A stretch of DNA of 64,000 nt from Coccinella septempunctata (Eukaryota > Arthropoda > Insecta > Coleoptera > Coccinellidae): assembly GCF_907165205.1 (NCBI RefSeq), contig NC_058194.1:26970856-27034855 (forward strand), written 5' to 3'. The notes beneath the pieces were generated by a model. That model was not told the origin of the DNA. It searched no databases and saw only the letters and a program-made list of their open reading frames with translations. Both the position numbers and the translations under genes were made by a program. Of the stretch, positions 22,887-32,989 are shown piece by piece (positions within the stretch are counted from its first letter, which is position 1; each line of letters starts with the position of its first letter).

Positions 22887-24187
22887 TGTAACGTGGTTAC
22901 CTCGGAGAAACTTATCTGGAGCGCCAGCTATTCTTTTCACTAAGAAGAATAGCAAACCTACCAGAGTAGCTGCTAGTCGGAGACAGAGTTCGCTGTTATC
23001 TAGGGTGGTAGCGATAACGAAGTAGTCAAAATCAAATTGTGTACCAGTTTATTCACACCTTCGGAAACATACATTCGGGAAATTCGATCCGATCACGAGC
23101 ACTTTATAACCGGGTACAGTGAAAAAAAATCAAACGTTGTTGAATAAAATGCGCCAACCAGAACTGACGAAATGGACACTAAGGATGACCACGAGAAGTG
23201 AAATGACCTGATATACGGTATCGGGATGTAATTAATTGTATTTCTCCAGAACTGAAAGAAACATAACCAGGGCGGATCTACTCGAGACTTTTTTTCGCTA
23301 CCCCAAGGGCTACGCTCCATGACTGGTAGCGAAGAAAAGGTCTATTTTGAGCGCAACTACGGGATTTCGCTGACGACGAGCGGTACCTCTTATTCTCTAC
23401 CCCAAGGGCTTACGTACCATGACTGATAGAAAAGAAGAGATTTCTATTTCAACACTTATGACGCGGGAACGCGAACAGGGAGTGGACGGGACTTTCTCTT
23501 CACTACCCCAAGGGCTTACGCACCATGACTGATAGAGAAGGGAAAAGTCAGACTCGCGAAACAGGGTAAAGTACGGCAAAAGATGACAGAAAGCGATACA
23601 GTACAGCAGTGTCAAAGAAGCAACCGGTGTAGGTCTAATGAGGAAACTGAACGGTAAAGACGGGGACCTACCTCCTTTATTTCAGGCACTCGCGGAAAAC
23701 AAACGAAAACTAAAAATTAATTCCTAAGAGCACTAACCCTCGCAACACAAAATTATTTCTAAATTCGTTGAACGGCTTGTCGTGCACACAATCAAAGTCG
23801 AATCGCAGAGAAAAGAGAGTACAGAGCGTAAAAGTGACAAAAGAGTAAAAGAGTAAAAAAGGCCGTCGCGGGGGAAAATCTGCTTTTATAGGCAAATCCC
23901 CCCCCCCCACACGTTAAAAATCTGAAAATTCCAGAATGCGACAAGAGTGAAAAACGTCGTCAGTTCCGGTTTATCGCATATCAACATCAGAAAAACGTCA
24001 AAATCTTCAACGGCATGCAAGAAAAACAACGTTAACCACAGATAAACGGTTTTTTACATTTACTCTACCTATCGGAAGGAATGCACTGAATATTTGAGAA
24101 TTAAATATTTTCAAAGGCGGAAATGTGAAATGAAAGGAATGCACTAAAATGAACTCCAATTTTCTCAGAAAACTGGAATTCATTACA
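22887..24187. mobile_element. Solo LTR (1301 bp) with 4-bp target duplication
   Basis: The sequence starts TGTAACGTGG and ends TTCATTACA, the TG...CA ends of an LTR, and is flanked by CAGT at 22883-22886 and 24188-24191. Comparison with X copy 1, which reads straight through, proves the insertion. No gag-pol remains, so this is a recombined solo LTR. It shares the GAGCGCCAGCTATTCTTT block and the TGTAACG/TTCATTACA ends with the shorter LTR at 37702-38188. A 4-bp duplication suits Gypsy-like elements but does not exclude BEL/Pao. Confidence 0.85.
23290..23545. repeat. Three spaced hairpin repeats within the solo LTR
   Basis: CTACCCCAAGGGCT recurs at 23298, 23397 and 23502, each followed by ..CCATGACTG.TAG. 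The flanks pair: in copy 1 TTCGCTACC (23294-23302) with GGTAGCGAA (23325-23333); copies 2 and 3 keep a weaker stem with changed bases on both sides. Confidence 0.7.
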
Positions 24188-24239
24188 CAGTTTAAACTTG
24201 CATATGCTGTGATAACCCAAATTGAGGATAATTCCCAAT

Positions 24240-24851
24240 TGGGTTCTTTTTACTGCAATGCTGCATTTCTATGCCAACAAATCTGCTTATTGATAAGAGA
24301 CTGAGTTAAAAAAATCCTCATTTTCGAGTGATTTACTACCAATGGAAAATATTCATGGCAAAAATTCCCATTTTGAAAGGAATATCAATATGCATTTTTT
24401 CAATGCGGTTATAGAGTGAAAACATGAGCATTTCTTTCATGTGACCGCAACCGTAAGCGTTCCACAATTATATCCTAGGCACGCTCAGGATTGGGGCTTT
24501 ATGAAATCAGCGATGTGGTTAGCAGAAAGCCTTTTATGGGATCCCCGTGCGTTTCTATTTGTTTAACCGAATACGTCGGCGGTTCAAATTGACTGAACAT
24601 GAATTTCGGGCACCTCGTTAATTTTGACGTATCACTGGCCGAACTGCAGGCAATAGAAGGAATGCGGCTAATGTTGGTCGCTTTGTTGTTCACATTCCGT
24701 TCGGTACAGGAATTTAATGGAGTAAATTCTAGGCCGTACCTGCACACAAAGCAATTGCTACGAGAACGCGGTCCTACCGAAATATCGTATGCCCTGATAA
24801 TCGAATTTCGATTGAAATTTATCATTCTGTTGCCGAAAAAGGAAATATACT
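24240..24851. other. Non-coding; CpG-richer island at 24490-24845
   Basis: ORFs of 86 (plus) and 108 (minus) codons overlap each other and match no family. Candidate regulatory island. Confidence 0.3.
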
Positions 24852-25532
24852 CAGGGTGAGAATTCGACTAGTACCGTACAAATATTTTACCAGTAGATTC
24901 TTGAGGTCAGAAGAAACACGTTTTTCTTATACCATTTTTTCTGATTCGGTCCTGATAAAAATATATAGCCATTTTAAGTTTTCATAAAGAGCTGTGCCAC
25001 CCTGGAAAAGCAAAATTACCTTCGGAATAACTAGCTAAATCTATGACACTACACATCTGTGGATCTTATACGAAGAGTTGTATGCAGCCAAAAAACCCAA
25101 TTTTTCAAATTTCACTGATACTTTTCAATTTTTGAACATCAAATTACTCGGCGCATTGTATGAGAAAATATGAAGAATAGTTTTATTTTAGAAAACGTTC
25201 AAATATACATTAAAGTGTGCAACTTAGTTTCAACACTTGGGTTTTTTTAACTCATGGTACGTGATGGTCATATGAGAAAACTGGAAGACGTGGGTGATAT
25301 CTTGTGTTGAAAAAAGATTCATCAAATAAATAAAAAACTATATTCCGAAATTCATTTCATTCGATGAAACCATTTGTGAGATAGAACTAAAAATAATTTT
25401 TTCTATGGTTTTCCAACAGCCTGTATCTTTTGAACCGAGATCATTCGGAAAAAATGGTACTGGAAAAAAGTGTTTCTGGTGACCTCAAGAATCTACTGTT
25501 AAAATATTTGTACGAGTCAAAGACTCACCCTG
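24852..25532 (+). mobile_element. V-family TIR element, complete
   Basis: 681 bp from CAGGGTGAG to ACTCACCCTG. The inverted ends extend about 80 bp and include GTACAAATATTT and TTGAGGTCA. No transposase. The best full copy of V in this window, a non-autonomous class II family probably using TA targets. Confidence 0.8.
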
Positions 25533-25897
25533 TAAGTAAGGATGCTTCCCTGATATGCCTTTTTCTACACGTCCAGAAGGAAAATAATGGTCCCTGTCAT
25601 CTTTCTGCAACCTGGAAGATATTGGTTATATTTTGAAATAAACGATTCTAATCTCTTCAAAAAGTACAGGGTGGGCGAAATTCAGATATCGATTGAAATT
25701 TATTTTGGGAGGATTTTGCATCTCTTCATAAACTTTTTAGGGTTTTCACTCCCAATCTCTGAAACAAAATCAATTAAAAATGAAATCAACGATTTGCTCC
25801 TGCGTAAATTCTTGCACTAATTTGTCAGGAGCAAATTAACTAGAAAAAATTGTTGCCTGACAATGAACTCAAAATAAATAACGTTGAAATTATAATT

Positions 25898-25944
25898 CTT
25901 TGTAACGTTTCGGAGTCTATATCAGACTCCTTCATCAGACGAAA
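25898..25944 (-). ncRNA. Hammerhead-like ribozyme motif, type A (left arm)
   Basis: Reverse complement of the motif in the right arm: CTGATGA complement at 25932-25938, GAAAC complement at 25907-25911. Confidence 0.5.
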
Positions 25945-25977
25945 AAATCTATTCAGAAGATTTTCAAAAGTAGATTT

Positions 25978-26024
25978 TTTCGTCTGATGAAGGAGTCTGA
26001 TATAGACTCCGAAACGTTACAAAG
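25978..26024 (+). ncRNA. Hammerhead-like ribozyme motif, type A (right arm)
   Basis: Conserved core CTGATGA (25984-25990), a 7-bp stem II GGAGTCT/AGACTCC with 5-nt loop, then GAAAC (26011-26015). The self-complementary ACGT could supply a minimal stem III only as a dimer, as described for short Penelope-associated hammerheads. Stem I pairs four of five positions. The predicted cleavage follows GUU at 26018. One oddity: an extra A (25991) between the core and stem II. Activity is unknown. Confidence 0.5.
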
Positions 26025-26280
26025 AATTATAATTTCAACGTTATTTATTTTGTCATTGTCAGGCAACAATTTTTTCTAGTTAATTTGCTCCTGACAAATT
26101 AGTGCAAGAATTTACGCAGGAGCAAATCGTTGATTTCATTTTTAATTGATTTTGTTTCAGAGATTGGGAGTGAAAACCCTAAAAAGTTTATGAAGAGATG
26201 GGCGAAATTCGTTGTCTATTGAGGGGGTCTCGAGAACTATAGCAGCTAGAAGATAACGGATGACACATTCTCGAACTTTT

Positions 26281-27212
26281 TTTTGTTGTGTTTAAAGAGG
26301 CAAAACCGTTCCGAAACCTGGTGCCCACTAAAATTTAGACCCTAAGGAACACAAAGAACCCTTCCTCATCTACCTGCCCTCGCCAGAGCCCGAGCAATGA
26401 CGAAATTCGAAATTCGTCAATCAGCTCTGCAGCTCCCTCTATATTATATCCCATTCGAATTGGGAACTGTTTGTGGCATGTCCCATGGAATCGAGAGAGA
26501 GAAAGAAAGTATCAGGAAAACCCACGGTCCCACTCATTTCCTCCGATCGATTTGTGAAACTAATGGACCATTGTTTTCCGCAATTTTCTTCGATTCGTGT
26601 TCCATAAAAAAAAACAATCTTATCGAAACGCGTGGTGAGTGCGTTTTCATTTGAATAATGGCGATTGTATCGGCGAGTCTGGTAGGTAGATTACGTAAAT
26701 ATGGGTGATTGTTCCTGAATTAGGTGGTAGGTAAAGTGTTGTTATCTCTAATATCGTGTTGTTGTTTATCGCTTCCAATGAATCAACGGAAAATAGATGT
26801 TATTTTTTTCATAAGGCTTGAATTTCGAACACGAACGCGTGCGATGACTCTTGGATCGAAATCCCAGATTGGAATATGTACAGGGTATCCCAAATTGCTT
26901 GATTTTGGCTCTTTCTGGTACTTCAAGACCGAGTTCAAGACTAGATAGGTAAAAAAGTCCTGGGTTTGATTTTTCTGGATAGTCCATTATTGGAAACCGT
27001 CTCACGATATCTTCATTTGCTTTGAAAATATAACCCGATTTTGATATTTTGCCGATTTTGAAAATGTGCCATAACTTCTTTCTTTTCGACAATATCTGGA
27101 AACGAAAAAGAAATTTTACAGGTACTTTTTCACTGAGAATGCGATACAATATGTTTTTTCAAATCTTTTGTACTAAGGGTGGAAAGAAACCTCTTCTTTT
27201 CGAAAAAATATA
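26281..27212. other. No gene; one relic with CAGGGTATCCC terminus
   Basis: 26330-26660 is a repeat-free, somewhat CpG-rich piece. At about 26879 CAGGGTATCCCAAATTG marks the end of another TIR-type repeat that runs toward 27210, with no second end identified. Confidence 0.3.
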
Positions 27213-27527
27213 CAGGGTGTATTTGAAGGTGAGGCTTTTTTTTTCAACAGGAGATAGAACTGGTCGAAATGAAGCGTTTCACCGCAAATCACCTATACAA
27301 AACTTTCAAAATGACAAAGTTGAAAAAAATTGAAAATGATTATTGAAATAGATCCTAATATGACCCTGGACCGTTTGTTAGCTGAATTATCGCAAAGCAG
27401 TGGTAAAAAACTTATCTCCTGATTCGACCATGTGGTTTCGTTTAGGATATTGGCTCGTCCGATATTTACGTGGTAATGAAAATGGAAACTTAAGATTGCC
27501 GAATTGTTCTCATTATTTTTTAGTAAT
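27213..27527 (+). mobile_element. S-family TIR element, 5' fragment
   Basis: CAGGGTGTATTTGAAGGTGA onward matches the complete S element at 49646 for about 315 bp and stops where ACTTACAAGATT would follow. Confidence 0.85.
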
Positions 27528-27561
27528 AGAATGATCACGCCTAATGAAAATAAAATAAATA

Positions 27562-27760
27562 AATGAAATAAACGATTTGCTCCTGCGTAAATTCTTGCAC
27601 TAATTTGTCAGGAGCAAATTAACTAGAAAAAATTGACAATGAACTGAAAATAAATAACTTTGAAAATATAATTTTATGATGTAACGTTTCGGAGTCTATA
27701 TCAGACTCCTTCATCAGACGAAAAATCTATATTCGAAAATCTTCTGAATTGTGGCTTTTG
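27562..27760 (-). repeat. Single-arm copy of the type A hammerhead repeat
   Basis: Homologous to one arm of 25684-26198, including the internal ATTTGCTCCTG/CAGGAGCAAAT stem and the full core (CTGATGA complement at 27711-27717, 7-bp stem II, GAAAC). It has diverged outside the core (for example stem I partly lost), but all core and stem II bases are unchanged. Confidence 0.7.
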
Positions 27761-28539
27761 TTTTAATTGTCAATACATAGAAACAGAGACTGCATAGATG
27801 CGTTGATTCATTTAATTTTGAAATTACAGTTCCTTCCTCATCTAGTGTTATACTTCAGTTCAAAAATATCCCAGGAGTAGGATTTCTGAGCCTAGACTAC
27901 GAAATCAAACTGAATAATGCATATTTCACCCTGATGAGTAATAAATATAGAGTGCGCGTCGTATGCAATTTACGGAATACCATAATACTAGACTTCAAAT
28001 AAACAATACATATATGCGACATTTGCGGGTATATTTCATGATTAATGCGTCCAGAAATACGGGGCTTCGTGGATTCATCCATCCCAGTTGACGCCATTGT
28101 TTCCACACCAGGAGTCGTTTACAACAACGGTCCGTTATAAATCAATATTACCTCCTTCTCGAAAACAAGAATTAAATTAAAAATTATTGCCATCCTCACG
28201 CGACACATTTTTCATGGAACTCAAACTGGTGGGATTTCCAGTCGTAAATCACGCTGCGCAAGGAACTCCTAACATGTGAATCGACTTAGGGAAAGACGTT
28301 ACTGTATTTCCCCGATTTCAGACTCATTATTCGCAGTAATTTGTTTTCCGAATGCTGCATTCATTATTGTGGGGTTCATTACTGTGTTCCATTTTTACGC
28401 TGGCCGTATGGCATCATTTTACGACTAGGGGTATACTGTGTGGCGCTCAAATGATAGCAACCACTGAGACTTGGAGCATTCTTTTAATTTTTGGCAAATA
28501 CATATTCCTTCAGAGGTGAAGTATCTCAGGATGTCAGCC
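27761..28539. other. No gene recognised
   Basis: 28190-28450 is repeat-free with more CpG; the rest is AT-rich. Nothing else seen. Confidence 0.3.
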
Positions 28540-28633
28540 AACTTGACGTAGATTCTTGAGGAGAAACATTTTTACCTATACCGTTTTTTCTGATTCGGCC
28601 CTGATAAAAAGATATAGACATTTTAAGTTTTCG
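28540..28633 (+). mobile_element. V-family fragment
   Basis: GTAGATTCTTGAGG through CGGCCCTGATAAAAAGATAT, about 95 bp of the V end, fused to an S fragment. Confidence 0.7.
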
Positions 28634-28965
28634 AAGGTGAGACTTCTTTTGAAAGAAGGTAGAACCCAAAATATCACGTTCAACCAAAAATTGTTTATAT
28701 AAAATATCCAAGATGGCTGAGATACAACCTCTAGAAGTTCCACAAAATTTCACTGAATTTCAAGTACGGAACTGTGGAAGGTGACTCCGGCATCGCAAAA
28801 ACAAAACAAAACAAACATATGGCTGGACAATGAATGGTTCAGTACCAAGTTCATCGGATTAGATGCATCAGATCACTTTTGAGAGAATCATAATTGTTGT
28901 ATCGTGCAATTTAGGGTGAAAAAAATGTAGAAAATCGAGGCAGTTTCTTAACAGTGATATAACAG
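28634..28965 (-). mobile_element. S-family TIR element, 3' fragment
   Basis: Reverse complement of S copy 2 positions about 50210-50515 with small indels. Together with 27213-27527 it shows S broken into separate pieces in this region. Confidence 0.75.
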
Positions 28966-28976
28966 AAAATTTATAT

Positions 28977-29206
28977 TGAATTTTCAAGGTGAGTTTTGAC
29001 ACTATTCAGACGTTTTTTTTTTGTGTTTCGTGCACTATATTTATGGTTTCATCTATAGACTAATAATTTATTATTAGACTATGGTTTGATCACAGAACGC
29101 CTCAATACGTTAATTATTAGTCTATGTATGAAACCATGAATATAATGAACGAAACACGAAAAAAACGCCTGAATAATGTCAAAACTCACCTTGAATATTC
29201 AATTTA
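28977..29206. repeat. Hairpin MITE with ~90-bp arms
   Basis: CAAGGTGAGTTTTGACA..ATTCAG at the left and its inverse at the right. The arms extend to ATAGACTAATAA/TTATTAGTCTAT around a ~45-bp centre. Non-coding. Confidence 0.85.
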
Positions 29207-29339
29207 AATTTTCTTTCAAGCACTTGGATTTGAGAACCGGGGACATTCCAAGGATTGTAAAATGATGAAAGCAACCGAAAGGCACAAATATATAAAAAAA
29301 TATGTTTCAATTGAAAGAGTTCTTTCTATTATTTACTAT

Positions 29340-29512
29340 TGTTGGCAAATGTTCCTGAACTCGTCCATTAATATTAGTTGTGGCAACGGCGTTATGACAT
29401 TAACGACATTTCATGGCCATCATCAACCTCACCCCGTTCTAGTTAAAAAAAAAACTCGATGAAATTATTTCAAGGCCGACCGAGTGTTAAAATAAAAGTG
29501 AATGGAGTATAA
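29340..29512 (+). mobile_element. T-family end fragment
   Basis: GTGGCAACGGCGTTATGACA to GGCCGACCGAGTG and the TAAAATAAAAGTGAATGGAG terminus; inverted copy of the left end of T copy 2. Confidence 0.8.
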
Positions 29513-29559
29513 TGACGGTTGTTGAAACATCCGTATCGCCAAATATACCCCAATAAAGT

Positions 29560-30480
29560 GGTCCCTTTCACGAAGCATTATTTTCCCTCGCACTCTTCCT
29601 CCATCCCTTTCAATTCCGCCATTGACAAGGCCGTCGGCGCTTCACTAACATGTCGACCGGGCGGAAGGAAATCCATTTTCCATAACGGAAAATAGTGCGG
29701 ACAGCAACGCAACGCAACGCTTTCCAAATTGAATTTCGGCAACTTTCAAAAGGGAGATTTATTCGGACGCAGCGATCGCAGATAGGGGAACTTCTTAAAG
29801 TCGTCTCGGAGATATTACTTTTCGACTGCCAACGGCCGGAATATATGCGACTTCCGGCCCCGTCCGACTTCACCTATCGCCCCATCTGGACCAAAGCAGA
29901 GAGCGCCGGATACAAAATAAAAGTATTTCCTCATGGCGGACTGTCGATTCGGGAACGCGTTTATCGAAGGCCGGGGGTGATTTATGAGCGGGGGCCGATT
30001 TTAAAATCGCGCGGCGTGTTTCGCGAACTAATAAAAGTTTCATCGGCGCCCCGTCCGAGCCATGAAATATGCAGCATGAATTACCCCCCGTTGCTTTCGG
30101 GGTTATTACGCGAAATCTGGACGGGGTGCCTCGGTGAATATCGATGGGAAAACAAGAACGCACATACGTACTTCATCCGGCAGCGATCGAATGGAATCTA
30201 CAGGGCGTTTAGTGGTTTATTGGGCGGATACGGTTTTTCGCCTAAGCTGAGCGGATCATTGAATTTTGTGACTTATTCATGGCGCAAAATTAGGAAGGGT
30301 GCCATCAGTATGAAAGTATTTTTCGCAGGCTATCCAAATAGGAGGTCGGAAAAACTATGGATCATAGATGTGGAAAGTTATTCGGAGAAAATCGTTTCTT
30401 AAAAAAAAATCAGACTAGTTTTCGAATACAAACTAGCTTGGACGGTTTTTTTTGTCAAAATGCATTCATTGCAGATAAAT
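29560..30480. other. CpG-rich, repeat-free island with long chance ORFs
   Basis: GC-rich to about 30290. It includes a 235-codon plus-strand frame (29695-30402) but also 87- and 97-codon frames on the opposite strand. The plus protein has no hydrophobic, repeat or motif structure that I recognise, and similar islands nearby lack it. I treat it as non-coding, probably regulatory. Confidence 0.35.
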
Positions 30481-30482
30481 TA

Positions 30483-30670
30483 ACGATTCATATTCACAGT
30501 ATTCTCCATTGCTGGCTCTACTTTCTCCCATCTTTCATGCAATTTTAGAATTTCATCCTGAAAAAATGCCTCGTCTTTCGAGGCAAGCAGGTGACCTGCC
30601 AAAACGTGACACATCCACAGAAGCAACTCGTGATCTTGAGGAGCAATGTCTGGAAGATCGGATGTGGTTG
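30483..30670 (-). pseudogene. mariner-like transposase C-terminal remnant
   Basis: The minus-strand frame reads PDIAPQDHELLLWMCHVLAG, then H-L-L-ASKDEAFFQDEILKLHERW-EKV before a stop. This follows the mariner pattern (SP)D-x-APSDYHLF-x-x-M-x-x-x-LAG...F-x-x-G-I-x-KL-x-x-RWEK, with the third catalytic Asp region changed (Q-D-H-E). The open frame continues upstream to 30920 (HICEHFMAAFLQEHAVNNPS) without recognisable transposase motifs, so the rest may be unrelated or scrambled. Confidence 0.5.
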
Positions 30671-30991
30671 AATTTTTCGCTTCCTGAACTTTTAGCCGAG
30701 GCAAATTAGGTCGAAAGAGACCTGTGCTTCCAAAAAATTGTTCAACTAAGCAACATCTTTGGCACCTGTAGGAAGGGTTGTTAACAGCATGCTCCTGCAA
30801 GAAAGCTGCCATAAAATGTTCACAGATATGTTCATATTGCCGATGATCGAGAAGTTTCAGGTGAGGAAGAATTTGATATCCAAATCTGAAGATGATTCGA
30901 CGACAATAAAGATAAAGAAAGATCTTATTTCGAGTTGCAAGATGGCGTATGCGCAGGTAACACACTACAGAATATACACACACAGAATATA

Positions 30992-31677
30992 CAGGCTTTG
31001 TCTTTGACTGGTACAAATATTTCAACAGTAGATACTTGAGGTCAAAAGAAACACTTTTTTCCTTCAGCATTTTCTCCGAATCAGCTCGGTTTGAAAGATT
31101 AAGGCCCAGTTGCAGGAAAGTCTATTAAGATTTTTGATGCCCTATCAAAATTTAAAACTGTCATTTTTGAGGGGAAAAATGGAGGATTAAGATTTTAATG
31201 AGGTATTAAATTTCAATAGACTTTCCTGCAACTGGACGACAGGCTGTTGGAAAACCATCAAAAAATTGCATTTTCAGTTCTATCTCACAAACGGTTTTAT
31301 CGAATGAAACTAAGTTGGACGCTATCTAATGAATATTTGAACGTTTTGTAGAATAAAAGTATTCATATTTTCTCATACGATGCGCCGTTTTTGAGTAATT
31401 TGATGTTCAAAAATAAAAAATATCTGTGAAATTCGAAAAATTGGGTACTTTGACCGATTGCAGTTCTTTTCAAAAGATCCACAGATGTGTATTGCCATAG
31501 ATTCAGCTTCTATTCTGAAGGGAATTTTGTTGGGGTGGCACAGCTCATGATGAAAACTCAAATGGCTATATCTTTTTATCAGAGCCGAATCGAAAAAAAA
31601 TGGTATTGGAAAAAGTGTATCTTTTGACCTCAAGAAGCTACTGTTGAAATTTTTGTACGAGTCAGAGACTCACCCTG
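30992..31677 (-). mobile_element. V-family TIR element with a nested MITE
   Basis: Full V copy in reverse orientation (CAGGCTTTGTCTTTGACT to ACTCACCCTG). It is interrupted at 31103-31235, where other copies read directly from AAAAGAT into ACAGGCTGTTGG. Confidence 0.8.
31103..31235. repeat. 133-bp MITE nested in V
   Basis: Inverted ends CCAGTTGCAGGAAAGTCTAT and reverse complement. The interior AAACTGTCATTTTTGAGG and GGAAAAATGGAGGATT is shared with a relic at 17095-17165. Confidence 0.8.
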
Positions 31678-32985
31678 AAGAACAGTATGTCGATTTTTCA
31701 TTGGGATATAGTACCAGCAGCAAATTTCCAAATCGTTACATTATTTCAAATTTCCGTCTTCCAAATCACGTAATATTATACAAGTTGAGTGCTCAGTAAT
31801 GAATTGTATATATTATTATCATACCTACATATTATTATACATTCAGCTTGTTATTCTGAAGGGAATTTTGTTTTTCCAGGGGTAGCATATACGTCCAAGT
31901 TCACAAATCTAGTTACATTCAAGAGTGGAACTTTTCGGTGGTGGCTTCTTTAAATTTGAGTTTTCAACATTATCGATCGCAGTCATAAGCTTGAAGTACC
32001 TCTCGGTGTCAGATGGACACCATATTCATGTCATATTTCATTTGAATAGCGGACAAGTCATAATATTTCCTGAAACTTTCACAGTTTCAGTTTTGGTGCA
32101 TAAACTCATAAAAAAAATTATGTTCTCATTGTGTTCCATTCAGAAAGTTCATTATTATAAACAAGAATTCAAATTCTAGTGGGAAAAACCATTAATTATT
32201 AATTTTCGGTAATAAATCAGTCAGAATTGAATAATTCGCGGTTCAAATTTTCATAACTTCCCCAATTTTCTTCTGAACAGCAATATCGACGGAATATGCA
32301 AACCGCACTGGTTCCGATTCCACCAATACCGCGTACGCATTGTCGACTTTCCATTCGCAGAATTCCACATCCGATTTTAAAACAAGATACCTATTCGATT
32401 TCGAAATTCCGCGAATAATGCCCAACGAAATGTAATTGGAACAACTCGATTCGAGCACTACTATACATACAACGAATTGTTGGCAAAATTAGATCGGTTC
32501 GGTCAACAGCTCCCAGTGTATTTACGTGTTTATATTCGGGGTCTATAGAAGAAATGAATGGACTATGACTATAGGATGAATTCGACATTTATTATGACCG
32601 TTCATCAGAGCCCAATTGTTTCACAATGTTGCGGACGATACGAAGACCTAGAAGCTTATATGGCAATGTGTACAGTATTCCCTGAAATCTTTGAATATCG
32701 AATGTGATGAAGGCTTCTATCAAGGCCCAGTAACAAATACATGACGAAATGCCACTTCTAGAGTTTCCATACGCTATCTGAAGAAGCTGGTTTGAGAGCA
32801 AGTTATAATGAGAGGTCTTCACGTAATCACAGCATACACAGAACTATTTTTTCAACGTACAGGCGGAAGTCATAGGAATATCAACAGATGGGAAGGATTC
32901 TTCTGATCCTAGTAGTTCTATTGGGTGTTACTTTCGAAATTTTAGAAAGGCTAATTCTTTTCAGGATTGAATCGACACTTTCTAA
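31678..32985. other. No gene recognised
   Basis: 31845-31890 is a scrap of V. 32260-32600 is a repeat-free, more balanced segment with overlapping short ORFs on the minus strand that show no domains. Confidence 0.3.
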
Positions 32986-32989
32986 GGGG

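Larger units (their letters stand above)
22362..24239 (+). mobile_element. X-family TIR element, copy 3, split by a solo LTR
   Basis: The two halves (22362-22886 and 24188-24239) align with the uninterrupted X sequence of copy 1. Excluding the LTR and its 4-bp duplication the length is 573 bp. Confidence 0.85.
25684..26198. mobile_element. Palindromic retroelement-like insertion with two hammerhead-like motifs (type A)
   Basis: 515 bp flanked by 12-bp duplications TGGGCGAAATTC (25672-25683 and 26199-26210). It comprises a 35-bp one-sided extension (25684-25718), a left arm to 25950, a 21-bp spacer, and a right arm from 25972. The arms are identical apart from a 3-nt indel. Each carries an outward-facing hammerhead-like core. 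There is no ORF. Target duplication, one-sided extension and paired ribozyme motifs recall Penelope-like element termini (family knowledge); assignment is inference. Confidence 0.7.
25666..26280 (+). mobile_element. Y-family fragment carrying the hammerhead palindrome
   Basis: TACAGGGTGGGCGAAATTC (to 25683) and GTTGTCTATTGAGGGGG (from 26211) are consecutive in other Y copies; the 515-bp insertion separates them. The Y sequence then fades near 26280. Confidence 0.8.

Noticed and set aside
25430..25820. ORFs across V and Y ends
   Set aside because: They cross element borders and are not conserved in other V or Y copies.
29695..30402. 235-codon plus-strand ORF, the longest in the window
   Set aside because: It lies in CpG-rich DNA with long open frames on the opposite strand too, no domain or compositional signature, and no splice or polyadenylation context. 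Low stop-codon density explains it better.
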